Shown here: positions 40,270 to 49,525 of the stretch, piece by piece
How the letters are laid out: each line of letters begins with the position of its first letter
How positions within the stretch are numbered: position 1 is the first letter of the stretch
DNA from: Saprospirales bacterium
GTDB lineage: Bacteria; Bacteroidota; Bacteroidia; Chitinophagales; Saprospiraceae
Length of the DNA: 64,000 bases
Assembly: GCA_016719895.1 (NCBI GenBank)
Contig: JADJYG010000021.1
Span: forward strand, 22,208 to 86,207
Reading direction: 5' to 3'
Made by a program: the position numbers and the translations under genes
Notes under the pieces: generated by a model
Database searches by the model: none
What the model was told of the DNA's origin: nothing
The model's input: the letters and a program-made list of their open reading frames with translations, nothing else

Positions 40270-41258
40270 CGCTTCGCCCCCTCCAGTATCCGGATATAAT
40301 TCGCCCGCTCGAACGCCGCGGGGTCGGATACGTTTTGCTGGCTGAGCGCGCCTTTGAAAGCCTCTACCGATTTGAACTGCATATCACGCATCCAGGATTG
40401 CAGATCGCTGGTCATCGTGCGCAGGTGCGGAATACCGTGTTTGTACAGGGCGGAGGCGGTCATAGTCACGTCGGCGCCGGCCAGCAGGTACTTGATCACT
40501 TCGGTGGCGCTTTGCACGCCGGTGGTGGCGGCGAGCGAAGCGTTGAGGCGGCCGTACAGCACCGATATCCACAGCAGCGGCAGGCGAATTTCATTGGCTA
40601 CACTGTACTGCAGGTTGTTGAGCACGCGCAACGAATTGATATCGAAATCGGGCTGGTAAAACCGGTTGAACAAGACCAGGCCGTTGGCGCCTGCCAGCAC
40701 CAGTTCGCGGGCCATATTGCCCATAGCGCTGAAATACGGGTTGAGTTTGACGGCTACAGGGATTTTCACCGTTGAGCGAACGGATTCAACGATTTCCAGG
40801 TAACGCTCCTCCACCAGACGGCCCTCCTGGTGAATATCGGCGGCGATATAAAATACGTTGATCTCCAGCCCATCGGCGCCGGCCTGCTCCATTTGTTGGG
40901 CATAATCGATCCAGCCTTCGGAGCTGATGCCGTTCAAACTGGCGATGATAGGGATATCTACCCGCTCCTTCGCCACCCGGATCAGCTCCAGGTATTCCTC
41001 CACCCCGACGGCGTATTCGTCAGAGGCAGGAAAATAATCAAGGCCTTCGGCAAATACATTGGTGGTGGCCATCTGAATAGCCGAGAGGCGGTCCTGCTCC
41101 CGCCGGATTTGTTCTTCAAAAAGTGAAAACAACACCACCGCGCCGGCGCCGGCATCTTCCATTTGCACGATATTGCCGATTTCTTCCGACAGCGGGCAGG
41201 CCGACACGACGATCGGCGATTGAAGATCAAGACCCATGTATTGGGTGCGTAAGTCCAT
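40266..41258 (-). CDS. Dihydroorotate dehydrogenase-like flavoprotein
   Basis: A 330-aa TIM-barrel protein of the DHODH-like group (MDLRTQYMGLDLQSPIVVSA; AGADGLEINVFYI; AVKLNPYFSAMGNMA; AGANGLVLFNRFYQPDFD). It contains FMN-type phosphate-binding segments, but members of this group found next to pyruvate:ferredoxin oxidoreductase are not shown to be the pyrimidine enzyme. The frame continues upstream to 41321, but those codons only translate a simple repeat, so I take the ATG at 41258 (or 41261, adjacent). It follows nifJ after 79 nt containing a hairpin, within the same operon. Confidence 0.8.
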   Translation of the reverse strand: MDLRTQYMGLDLQSPIVVSACPLSEEIGNIVQMEDAGAGAVVLFSLFEEQIRREQDRLSAIQMATTNVFAEGLDYFPASDEYAVGVEEYLELIRVAKERVDIPIIASLNGISSEGWIDYAQQMEQAGADGLEINVFYIAADIHQEGRLVEERYLEIVESVRSTVKIPVAVKLNPYFSAMGNMARELVLAGANGLVLFNRFYQPDFDINSLRVLNNLQYSVANEIRLPLLWISVLYGRLNASLAATTGVQSATEVIKYLLAGADVTMTASALYKHGIPHLRTMTSDLQSWMRDMQFKSVEAFKGALSQQNVSDPAAFERANYIRILEGAKR

Positions 41259-41290
41259 CATCCATTGAGTGATTGAGTGCTTGAGGATGA

Positions 41291-41338
41291 AGTGATGGAG
41301 TGATGGCAACGCGCAAGGCACTCCACCACTCCATCACT
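41291..41338 (-). repeat. Intra-operon hairpin built from ACTCCATCACT-type repeats
   Basis: The nifJ-DHODH spacer consists of near-repeats of actccatcactca in both orientations. Arms 41291-41302 and 41327-41338 form a 12-bp perfect stem with a 24-nt spacer. It could adjust expression of the downstream gene or stabilise nifJ mRNA. Confidence 0.6.
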
Positions 41339-44300
41339 CAATGAAAAACCGGTTGGAAAGCCTCTGCTCCCCAGCTGGCCATATCTTCATAGGTTTTCCA
41401 GCGCAAATTCATCATTTCCTGGGCCAGACTCAGGAGCCGTTCGGCTTCTTCCGGATGCGTGCGGGCCAGCAGGCTGTAGCGCAATTCGTTGTACGCATAA
41501 TCTTTGAGCGGAATAGTTGGCCGCGGCGAGTCCAGCACAAAAGGGTTGTGCCCGCCCCGGCGCAATTCCGGGTTAAAGCGGAACAGTGGCCAGTAGCCGC
41601 TGGCAACGGCCAGTTGTTGCTGGTTCAGGCCTTTTTCCATCTCGATCCCGTGCGCAATGCAGTGCGAATAGGCCAGGATCAGCGATGGACCGTTGTAGGC
41701 TTCGGCTTCGCGCATGGCCAGCAGTGTTTGCTGCGGATTGGCGCCCATGGCCACCTGGGCCACGTAAACGTTGCCGTAGGATATCGCCTGCAAGCCGAGG
41801 TTTTTCTTTCCGATCCGTTTGCCGGCGGCGGCAAATTTCGCCGTCGCCGCCGTCGGGGTGGATTTCGAGCTCTGTCCGCCGGTGTTGGAATATACTTCCG
41901 TGTCGAGCACCAGCACATTCACGTCCCGGCCGCTGGCCAGCACGTGGTCGAGGCCGCCGTAGCCGATGTCGTAGGCCCAGCCGTCGCCGCCAACCAGCCA
42001 CACGCTGCGCCGCACGAAATTGTCGGCAATGGAGAAGAGGTACTGCGCCGCGGGGTGTTTCATTTTTTGCAGCCTCGATTTGAGTTCGGAAACCCTCGAC
42101 CGCTGATTTACAATATCGGATTCAACTTGTTGCGACGCTCCAAGGATGCCCTGTACCAGTTCGGCGCCGAGTTCCGGCTCTAGCAACAACAAGCGGTCGC
42201 GCGCCTGGTTGAGGTGCTGGTCGGCCGTAATGCGCATTCCCAGGCCAAATTCGGCATTGTCTTCAAACAGGGAGTTCGACCAGGCCGGGCCCTTGCCGTC
42301 TTTATTCATCGACCAGGGCGTAGTGGGCAGGTTGCCGCCATAGATGGACGAGCAGCCGGTAGCGTTGGCCACGAGCAGCCGGTCGCCGAACAATTGTGTC
42401 ATCAGGCGCACATAGGGAGTTTCGCCGCATCCGGAGCAGGCGCCGGAATATTCGAACAGGGGTTCTAAGAACTGGATGCCGTGCACGGTACTGAAGTTGA
42501 CCTTATCGCGGTCATTGACCGGCAGGTGCTCTTCAAAAAACTTGAAATTGGCGCGCGATTGCTCCAGCAGCGGCGCTTTGGGCGTCATGTTGATCGCTTT
42601 TTTGGTGCGGTCGGCCAGGCTGGTCACCGGACACACTTCCACGCACAGGGTGCAGCCCGTGCAGTCTTCCACAGAAATTTCCAGCGTGAATTTTGTTTCG
42701 GGGTAACCGCGGGCGTTGATGGGGGCCGTCTTAAACCCGGCAGGGGCCTCCTTCAGGTAGGCCTCGTGGAAGTATTTGGACCGGATAACGCTGTGCGGGC
42801 ATACAAAACTGCAGTTGCCGCACTGGATGCAGATATCGGGTTCCCATTCGGGCACCAGGTCGGAGATATTGCGCTTTTCCCAACGCGTGGTGCCGCTGGG
42901 GTAGGTGCCGTCGATCGGCAGGGCACTCACGGGAAGGTCGTCGCCGTGGCCGGCCATCATCACGGCCGTAACTTCCCGCACAAATACCGGCGCCTCGGCC
43001 GGTACGATGCTTTCCTCCGTTACGGCAGCGGTTGCTTGGGCTGGCGCCTGCACTTCATGCAGGTTCTCGAGGGTTTCATCTACCGCTTTGAAATTTTGCT
43101 TGACGACGGTAGCGCCTTTCTTGGCGTATGTTTTTTCGATGGATTTTTTAATCTGACTGATGGCTTCTTCGCGCGATAAAACGCCGGAAATCGCGAAAAA
43201 ACACGTTTGCATAATCGTGTTGATCCGCGTGCCCATGCCGGTGCTGCGCGCCACCGCGGTGGCGTCGATCACGTAAAATCGCAGATTTTTGTCCAGAATT
43301 TCCTGCTGAACGGCGCGCGGCAACTGATCCCACACGGCCTTTGGTCCGAACGGGCTGTTGAGGAGAAACGTACCACCTGGTTTGACAAATGGCAACATTT
43401 CCACCTTTTCCACAAAATTGAACTGGTGGCAGGCCACAAAATCCGCCTGCCGGATCAGGTAAGGTGCCCGGATCGGTTGGGGGCCGAAACGCAGGTGTGA
43501 AACCGTGCGGGCGCCCGATTTTTTTGAGTCGTACACAAAATAGCCCTGGGCGTGCATCGGCGTGTTTTCACCGATGATCTTGATGCTGTTTTTATTGGCA
43601 CCCACCGTGCCGTCGGCGCCAAGGCCAAAAAACAGGGCTTGCCGCCATTCCGATTCGTCGAGCGAAAAGCCAGGATCGTATTCCAGGCTGCTGTGGGTTA
43701 CATCGTCGAAAATACCGATCGTAAAGTGGTTTTTCGGTTGTTTTTTTTCGAGTTCTGCAAACACCGCCTGCACCATGGCCGGCGTAAATTCTTTGGAGGA
43801 AAGCCCGTAGCGGCCGCCGGTAACCCGCGGCAAACGCTCGATTTTTCCCTCGTTCATGGCTTCCATAAGGGCGGTGACTACATCCTGGTACAAGGGTTCG
43901 CCACTGGCGCCGGGCTCCTTGGTGCGGTCGAGCACGGCAATAGATTTTACCGTTGGCGGCAGAGCCTTTGCAAAATGCGCCCAGGAAAAAGGCCGGTACA
44001 GGCGCACCTGGATGACGCCGACTTTTTCGCCTTTGGCTGCCAGCGCTTTGGCTGTCTCCGCCGCCGTTTCGCCGCCGGAGCCCATGATCACCAGCACCCG
44101 CCCGGCATCCGGAGCGCCCGTGTAATCGAACAGGTGGTACTGCCTGCCGGTCAGGGCGGCAAATTTGTCCATTTGCGCCTGCACGATGTCCGGCGTCTTG
44201 TCGTAAAACGGATTTACCGTTTCGCGGCCCTGGAAATACACGTCGGGGTTCTGGGCCGTACCGCGGATAAACGGCGCGTCGGGGCTGAGCGCGCGCTGGC

Positions 44301-44916
44301 GGTGCTTAAACACCAGCTCGTCGTCGATCATCGCCCGGATGTGCTCATCAGACAGCAGGAGTATTTTATTTGCTTCGTGGGAGGTGCGAAAACCGTCGAA
44401 AAAATGAATGAACGGGATGCGGGATGCCAGGGTGGCCGCCTGGGCGATCAGGGCAAAATCGTGGGCTTCCTGAACGCCCGCAGCCGACAGCATGGCAAAG
44501 CCCGTGGAACGGGCCGCCATCACGTCCTGGTGATCGCCGAAGATCGATAGCGCCTGGGCGGCCAGCGAACGGGCGGCGATATGGAACACGGCAGGCGTCA
44601 GTTCGCCGGCAATCTTGTACATATTCGGCAACATCAGCATCAGGCCTTGCGAAGCCGTGAAGGTGGTGGTGAGCGCGCCGGTTTGCAAGGCGCCGTGCAC
44701 GGCGCCGGCAGCGCCGCCTTCGCTTTGCATTTCGATCACGTCGGGTACATTGCCCCAGATATTTTTGATGCCTTTGGCTGCCCATTCGTCGGCCCACTCG
44801 GCCATATTCGACGAAGGTGTGATCGGGTAAATAGCGCACACTTCGTTTGTACGGTAAGCGACGTACGCCACCGCCTCGTTGCCTTCTATGGTGATGTAAC
44901 TGGATTGCTTGGCCAT
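41338..44916 (-). CDS. nifJ: Pyruvate:ferredoxin (flavodoxin) oxidoreductase
   Basis: A 1192-aa homodimeric PFOR that oxidises pyruvate plus CoA to acetyl-CoA and CO2 and reduces ferredoxin. All domains are fused: the pyrimidine-binding TPP domain (AIYPITPSSNMAEWADEW), transketolase C and CoA region, a 2x4Fe-4S ferredoxin domain (CIQCGNCSFVCPH and CTGCTLCVEVCPV), and the PP-binding TPP domain (GGDGWAYDIGYGGLDHVL, EVYSNTGGQSS). Additional cluster ligands are in CSGCGETPY and ATGCSS. Length is typical. It lies 30 nt after the GltD-like flavoprotein gene, suggesting reduced ferredoxin is coupled to NAD(P) through that protein. Confidence 0.97.
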   Translation of the reverse strand: MAKQSSYITIEGNEAVAYVAYRTNEVCAIYPITPSSNMAEWADEWAAKGIKNIWGNVPDVIEMQSEGGAAGAVHGALQTGALTTTFTASQGLMLMLPNMYKIAGELTPAVFHIAARSLAAQALSIFGDHQDVMAARSTGFAMLSAAGVQEAHDFALIAQAATLASRIPFIHFFDGFRTSHEANKILLLSDEHIRAMIDDELVFKHRQRALSPDAPFIRGTAQNPDVYFQGRETVNPFYDKTPDIVQAQMDKFAALTGRQYHLFDYTGAPDAGRVLVIMGSGGETAAETAKALAAKGEKVGVIQVRLYRPFSWAHFAKALPPTVKSIAVLDRTKEPGASGEPLYQDVVTALMEAMNEGKIERLPRVTGGRYGLSSKEFTPAMVQAVFAELEKKQPKNHFTIGIFDDVTHSSLEYDPGFSLDESEWRQALFFGLGADGTVGANKNSIKIIGENTPMHAQGYFVYDSKKSGARTVSHLRFGPQPIRAPYLIRQADFVACHQFNFVEKVEMLPFVKPGGTFLLNSPFGPKAVWDQLPRAVQQEILDKNLRFYVIDATAVARSTGMGTRINTIMQTCFFAISGVLSREEAISQIKKSIEKTYAKKGATVVKQNFKAVDETLENLHEVQAPAQATAAVTEESIVPAEAPVFVREVTAVMMAGHGDDLPVSALPIDGTYPSGTTRWEKRNISDLVPEWEPDICIQCGNCSFVCPHSVIRSKYFHEAYLKEAPAGFKTAPINARGYPETKFTLEISVEDCTGCTLCVEVCPVTSLADRTKKAINMTPKAPLLEQSRANFKFFEEHLPVNDRDKVNFSTVHGIQFLEPLFEYSGACSGCGETPYVRLMTQLFGDRLLVANATGCSSIYGGNLPTTPWSMNKDGKGPAWSNSLFEDNAEFGLGMRITADQHLNQARDRLLLLEPELGAELVQGILGASQQVESDIVNQRSRVSELKSRLQKMKHPAAQYLFSIADNFVRRSVWLVGGDGWAYDIGYGGLDHVLASGRDVNVLVLDTEVYSNTGGQSSKSTPTAATAKFAAAGKRIGKKNLGLQAISYGNVYVAQVAMGANPQQTLLAMREAEAYNGPSLILAYSHCIAHGIEMEKGLNQQQLAVASGYWPLFRFNPELRRGGHNPFVLDSPRPTIPLKDYAYNELRYSLLARTHPEEAERLLSLAQEMMNLRWKTYEDMASWGAEAFQPVFH

Positions 44917-44946
44917 GATGGTCGTGTTTTTTAAAAGAAGCAGGGG

Positions 44947-46584
44947 TTATACGGTTTCTTTTGGCTCCGGTATCATTTCAATGGCGTGGCAGGGACATTG
45001 TTCGAAACATACGGAACAGCCCGTGCACAGGTTATAATCGAACCGGTAGCGTTTGCCGGGCCCGAGTTTGATGATAGCCCCCTCCGGACATGCACCGTAG
45101 CAACCGTCGCACTCGAAGCAGTTGCCGCAGCTGAGGCAGCGTTGGGCTTCGTATCGGGCTTCCTGTTCGCTCAGGCCGGCGATCACCTCTTCAAAACTTT
45201 TCACCGCAACGGCAGGCGGAAGTTTGTCGTGTTCGCGCTGCGGCGCCTCGGTGGTGAACCAAAGCATTAAATTCCGGAAAAAGGCCGTCGCGGCCTTGGC
45301 CGGCTTTTGATAAGGCTCCCCCTTCAGGTAGGCATTGATGTATTTGGCCGCTTTTTTGCCATGGCCGATGGCGATGACCGCGCTGCGTTCGCCGCCCACC
45401 ACATCACCGCCGGCAAAAACGCCCTCCTGGCCGGTCATGCGTCCTTCATCCACGGCGATGACGCCGTCGTCTTTCCGGACGATGGTGGAAATGTTGTGCA
45501 GGAAGGAAGTGTCCGCCTCCTGGCCGTTGGCCAGGATCAGGGCGTCGGCTTCGATGGTCTCGAAGGCGCCGGTGCCGGAAAGTTTGCCTTTTTCCATTTG
45601 CATCAGCTCGACGGTGAACCGGTTTTTATGGATCTCGCGGATAGTATGCAACAATTGCACGTCGATACCTTCGGCGATGGCATCGTCGGCCTCAAAGTCA
45701 TACGCCGGCATCAGCTTTTGGTCGCCGCTGTACAGTACATGGGCTTCGATACCCAGGCGGCGCATAACCCTCGAAAGGTACATCGCCAGCTTGCCGCCCC
45801 CATAAATCACCACGCGTTTGCCCAGAGGTGGTGTTTTGCCCCTGGCCAGGTCGTAGAGCACGCTGAACGCATCGAGTACCGGGATGGGGTCGTCAAACGT
45901 TATCGGGTCTTTTTTACTGAGGGAAGCGCCAACGCCCAGGAATACGGCGTCAAATTTTCCATGCGCTTTTTCGGCCAATACATCCTGAACCTTGTGGTTG
46001 AGGTGGATGGTTACCCCCATAGATTTTATGCGTTCAATTTCGGCATTACGCACTTCGGGTGGCAGCCGGTATGCCGGAATACCGAAATGCAACAAACCAC
46101 CGGGCGCTTCATTGGCTTCGTATATCTCCACGCTGTGCCCCATGCGCGCCAGATGGTACGCCGCAGACAGCCCGGCCGGGCCCGAACCCACCACCAGCAC
46201 TTTTTTGCCCGTAGGACTGGCTTGAAAACGGATGGGCCATTTTTCTTCGATAGCCAGGTCTCCGATAAACCGTTCGATGGAATGGATACCTACCGTGGTG
46301 TCGATGTGCGTGCGGTTGCAGCCCGTTTCGCAGGGATGCACACAGATCCGGCCGGAAATGGCCGGAAACGGGTTATCCTCCACCAACTTTTGGAAGGCCG
46401 TGTGATAGTCGCCGCTTTGTGCATCGGCAATCCACGCCTGGATATTCTCCCCTGCAGGGCAGGTTCTGTTGCAGGGGGGCAAAAAATCCGTATATACCGG
46501 GCGTTGTGCGCGCAATGGGCCGGTTCCGCGGCTATGCGATTTGAGATCGACGGCTTTTGTCAAATCCGTTTTGGTAGCTTCCAT
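44947..46584 (-). CDS. GltD-like NAD(P)-binding Fe-S flavoprotein
   Basis: A 545-aa protein built like the small subunit of glutamate synthase with extra ferredoxin domains. An N-terminal Fe-S region (FLPPCNRTCPAGENIQ, RICVHPCETGCNR) is followed by an FAD-binding Rossmann motif (VLVVGSGPAGLSAAYHLARMG), an NAD(P)-binding motif (VVIYGGGKLAMYLSRVMRR) and a C-terminal 2x4Fe-4S pair (CLSCGNCFECDGCYGACPEG, CTGCSVCFEQCPC). No GltB large subunit is present. In the gene order GltD-like, nifJ, DHODH-like, it most likely moves electrons between ferredoxin and NAD(P)H. This is inferred from context rather than proven. Confidence 0.88.
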   Translation of the reverse strand: MEATKTDLTKAVDLKSHSRGTGPLRAQRPVYTDFLPPCNRTCPAGENIQAWIADAQSGDYHTAFQKLVEDNPFPAISGRICVHPCETGCNRTHIDTTVGIHSIERFIGDLAIEEKWPIRFQASPTGKKVLVVGSGPAGLSAAYHLARMGHSVEIYEANEAPGGLLHFGIPAYRLPPEVRNAEIERIKSMGVTIHLNHKVQDVLAEKAHGKFDAVFLGVGASLSKKDPITFDDPIPVLDAFSVLYDLARGKTPPLGKRVVIYGGGKLAMYLSRVMRRLGIEAHVLYSGDQKLMPAYDFEADDAIAEGIDVQLLHTIREIHKNRFTVELMQMEKGKLSGTGAFETIEADALILANGQEADTSFLHNISTIVRKDDGVIAVDEGRMTGQEGVFAGGDVVGGERSAVIAIGHGKKAAKYINAYLKGEPYQKPAKAATAFFRNLMLWFTTEAPQREHDKLPPAVAVKSFEEVIAGLSEQEARYEAQRCLSCGNCFECDGCYGACPEGAIIKLGPGKRYRFDYNLCTGCSVCFEQCPCHAIEMIPEPKETV

Positions 46585-46980
46585 GCTTCCTATTTTTATT
46601 CCAAAAAACGAAGGCGCAACTTAGCGCTTGTGCGCTCCCACCCTGGTGATGCTTTACACGCGGGCGACTGATATTCATCATTCGAGGCAAATACCCCCGG
46701 CGCCAATGCTTCGGCACGTTAAGATACGAAGAGCATTGCCTGTTTTCAAAATGCCCTCCAAAGGTACTCCGTCGTAAAAAGGACGGAAATTGAGCGGAAT
46801 CAAGCAGGCAGGTGATGCTGGTCATCTCTACATACCGTCTGTTGGAGCCTTTGTCGATAAAAAACCGCCATTCACTACGAAACTATTCGTATAATGTAAT
46901 CATTTCACCATACTTGTGCCCCAATCAGTTCGGCTTTAGCCAAATAGTCCGCCTTTATCCTTTGCTAAAAACAAAAACAC
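46585..46980. other. 396-bp divergent intergenic region
   Basis: A minus-strand TACCTTTG (46766 to 46759) lies 175 nt upstream of the GltD-like gene and may be its promoter. A plus-strand TATCCTTTG (one base longer than consensus) precedes the gene at 46981. No gene seen. Confidence 0.45.
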
Positions 46981-48459
46981 ATGCCATCCATCTTGCAAAA
47001 AGTACTCCTCGGCACGGCGCTCCTTACTGCCCTCTTTCAACCGCTGCCCGCCCAGCAAACGGCAGCGCCCTTCCAGGATTCCCGCGGGATGCCGGCCGGC
47101 GTCGCCGGCCATCGGACACAGGCCTTGCTGGCCGCCCTCAACTCCAACGACCCGGCGTTTATCGCCGTTTTTTTTGACCAACACGTTTCCGCGCGCTTTC
47201 GGAATATGTTCCCCATGGCGGAGCACGAACAAATGTTTCGCAATGTTTTTCAGATGACTGGGGGGCTGGATTTTTACAGCGTCCGAACCTACAACCCGCC
47301 GCGGCAGCAAACGGTCGTGATCGCACGCGACCGGCTTTTCGACAGCTGGCATGGCATTTCATTCCGGTTGGAAGGCCCCGATGAGCGCATCACCGAAATT
47401 AATTTCACCCCTGCCCGCCCGCCTGCCGACGCGCAAACCACAGCAGGCCCGCTGAGCGAAGCCGAGGTCATGGCCATCGTGAAACAGAAAGCGGGCGAGC
47501 TGTGCCAAAAAGACGTTTTCTCCGGGACAATCCTGATCGCGAAAGGCGACCAAGTATTACTGGAATACGCCTGCGGGGAAGCCAGCAAGGCCTGGCATGT
47601 CCACAACAATATCAACACGCGGTTCAACCTCGGTTCTATGAACAAGATGTTCACTGCTACTGCTGTTATGCAACTGGTGGAGAAAGGCCAACTCCGCCTC
47701 GATGAGCCTATCAGCAGGTATGTGGATGAAAGCTGGCTGCCGCGCACGATCACCGACCGCGTGACCGTGCAAAACCTGCTTACTCATACGTCGGGCCTGG
47801 GTTCCTATTTCAATGAAACGTATGAAAAGAGCTCCCGCGACCTGTTCCGTCAGGTATCCGATTACAAACCGCTGGTACAAGGTGATACGCTTTCCTTTGC
47901 GCCCGGCAGCCGCTTCCAGTACAGCAATACCGGTATGCTCCTGCTCGGCGTGGTCATCGAAAAAGCCTCCGGCGAGAACTATTTCGATTACATCCGCCAA
48001 CACCTCTATGCGCCGGCCGCCATGGCCACCACCGATTGTTACGAGCTCGACCGGCCGAACGAAAACCTGGCCGACGGGTACCTGCGCGCACCCGACGGCG
48101 GATGGAAAAACAACCTGTTTATGCACGTGCTCAAAGGCGGGCCTGCTGGCGGCGGCTACTCCACTGCGCCTGACCTGCACCGGTTTGCGCGTGCACTTCA
48201 AACCGGCAAACTGGTGGCGGCCGCATCGCTCGAAAAGATGTGGCAGGATCATTCCGGCGCCGGCTATGGTTTCGGGTTTGGTATCGACCAAACGCCGGCA
48301 GGACCAGTCGTCGGCCACGGCGGTGGTTTTCCCGGCCTCAACAGCAATCTGGATATCCTGACCGGCAGCGGCTACATCGCTGTGGTCATGTCGAACTACG
48401 ATATGGGCGCCGAGCCGGTAAAGGAGTATTTGCGCCGGATGCTGGGACGCATCCGGTAA
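46981..48459 (+). CDS. Exported serine hydrolase, class C beta-lactamase/PBP-like
   Basis: A 492-aa protein with a signal peptide (1-24, ending PLPAQ), an N-terminal DUF3887-like or NTF2-like segment of about 120 residues (LLAALNSNDPAFIAVFFDQH), and a serine beta-lactamase-like domain from about residue 170. The catalytic SxxK is S219-K222 (NLGSMNKMF), YxN is at about Y314 (RFQYSNTG), and the third motif is HGG (GHGGGFPG), as in esterase/peptidase-like members rather than KTG beta-lactamases. It probably acts on peptidoglycan peptides or esters outside the cytoplasm. It stands as a single gene ended by the hairpin at 48509. Confidence 0.88.
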   Translation: MPSILQKVLLGTALLTALFQPLPAQQTAAPFQDSRGMPAGVAGHRTQALLAALNSNDPAFIAVFFDQHVSARFRNMFPMAEHEQMFRNVFQMTGGLDFYSVRTYNPPRQQTVVIARDRLFDSWHGISFRLEGPDERITEINFTPARPPADAQTTAGPLSEAEVMAIVKQKAGELCQKDVFSGTILIAKGDQVLLEYACGEASKAWHVHNNINTRFNLGSMNKMFTATAVMQLVEKGQLRLDEPISRYVDESWLPRTITDRVTVQNLLTHTSGLGSYFNETYEKSSRDLFRQVSDYKPLVQGDTLSFAPGSRFQYSNTGMLLLGVVIEKASGENYFDYIRQHLYAPAAMATTDCYELDRPNENLADGYLRAPDGGWKNNLFMHVLKGGPAGGGYSTAPDLHRFARALQTGKLVAAASLEKMWQDHSGAGYGFGFGIDQTPAGPVVGHGGGFPGLNSNLDILTGSGYIAVVMSNYDMGAEPVKEYLRRMLGRIR

Positions 48460-48508
48460 ACGGCCGTTTGGCTTTATTTCAAACCCCGTTTTTCCGAAAA
48501 ACACCTCT

Positions 48509-48555
48509 TTCCGCAGCATGCAACGTATCCGGGAAACGATGTGTATGCTGCGGGA
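48509..48555. terminator. Hairpin between convergent genes
   Basis: An 11-bp stem (ttccgcagcat with atgctgcggga, one G-T pair) around 25 nt, between the serine hydrolase and the TMEM220-like gene. Probably a shared terminator; no long T run. Confidence 0.5.
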
Positions 48556-48570
48556 ATATTTGAGCATTCT

Positions 48571-48942
48571 TTATCCGGGCTTTCCCTGTGACTGCTTGCC
48601 GAAAAGCAACCAGACACAACCCGCAGCGGCGACAGACAACCCGAGAAACTCGCGGGTGAACTCCACATAGGGCTTCCCGGCTTTCATCGACCCCACAATA
48701 GACGGAGCGCCCATTTGAAGCCAGTTCCAGAACTCCGGTGCCAGGAATCCGGCCCAAAGCAGCGCCCAGGCCAGCCAGAACCAGACGGCCCAGCGGTACC
48801 GCTGCCTTCCCAGGGCTGCAAGCGCATAAAATACTGCAACCCCGGCATACAACACGGTCCATTGCAACGGATCAGGGTCATTGTACTGGACCGCGGCAAA
48901 AAGTGCGAACAATACGGCAAAAAGCCAGTTGACTATTTTCAT
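48571..48942 (-). CDS. Small TMEM220-like membrane protein
   Basis: A 123-aa protein with four predicted transmembrane helices (NWLFAVLFALFAAVQY, LYAGVAVFYALAAL, WFWLAWALLWAGFL, LGLSVAAAGCVWLLFG). The QYNDPDP motif right after the first helix and the overall plan fit the transmembrane family 220, found in Bacteroidota and eukaryotes, function unknown. Single gene, convergent with the serine hydrolase. Confidence 0.8.
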   Translation of the reverse strand: MKIVNWLFAVLFALFAAVQYNDPDPLQWTVLYAGVAVFYALAALGRQRYRWAVWFWLAWALLWAGFLAPEFWNWLQMGAPSIVGSMKAGKPYVEFTREFLGLSVAAAGCVWLLFGKQSQGKPG

Positions 48943-48999
48943 ACGTCCTTTTTCGAACCAAGGTATAAAATTACCCGCAAGGGAACTTCTTCTGTGTTT

Positions 49000-49032
49000 T
49001 TTGGTTTTTCCCTGCGCATTCGGCTACCTTTG
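49000..49032 (+). promoter_or_regulatory. smpB promoter
   Basis: TTTG at 49000-49003, a 21-nt spacer, TACCTTTG at 49025-49032. The smpB ATG follows 13 nt later. Confidence 0.65.
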
Positions 49033-49045
49033 TCGGCTTTTCACC

Positions 49046-49525
49046 ATGGCAAAAAATACAACCAAAGGGTCAAAAATAGAGATCACCAACCGGCGGGCCT
49101 CTTTTGAATACCACTTCGTCCAGGAGTACGAGGCCGGTATTGCCCTTACGGGTACCGAAATCAAAAGCATTCGCGCCGGCAACGTCAACATCAACGACGC
49201 CTACTGTATCTTCGAAGGCGGCGAACTCTGGATACGCAATATGTACGTCGCTGAATACGAATACGGTACCGATAACAATCACGAGCCCCGCCGAACCCGA
49301 AAATTGCTGCTGCGCAAAGCCGAACTGCGCAAACTGGACCGCCGCGTACGTGAAAAAGGCTTCACCATCATCCCCTTCCAACTTTTTCTCACCGACCGCG
49401 GTTTCGTCAAGCTCCGCGTCGAATTGGCTACGGGTAAAAAAACCTACGACAAACGCGAAACCATCAAACAACGCGACGACAAACGCCAGCTCGACCGGAT
49501 CAAAAAAATTATCCGCAACCGCTGA
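49046..49525 (+). CDS. smpB: SsrA-binding protein SmpB
   Basis: A 159-aa tmRNA-binding protein for ribosome rescue by trans-translation. The family signature is clear: FEYHFVQEYEAGIALTGTEI, SIRAGNVNINDAYC and a basic C-terminal tail (DDKRQLDRIKKIIRNR) that enters the empty decoding channel. I chose the ATG at 49046 because the promoter lies directly before it and the homologous region begins there; the open frame is longer upstream. It is convergent with the aminotransferase gene with no gap between the stops. Confidence 0.97.
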   Translation: MAKNTTKGSKIEITNRRASFEYHFVQEYEAGIALTGTEIKSIRAGNVNINDAYCIFEGGELWIRNMYVAEYEYGTDNNHEPRRTRKLLLRKAELRKLDRRVREKGFTIIPFQLFLTDRGFVKLRVELATGKKTYDKRETIKQRDDKRQLDRIKKIIRNR

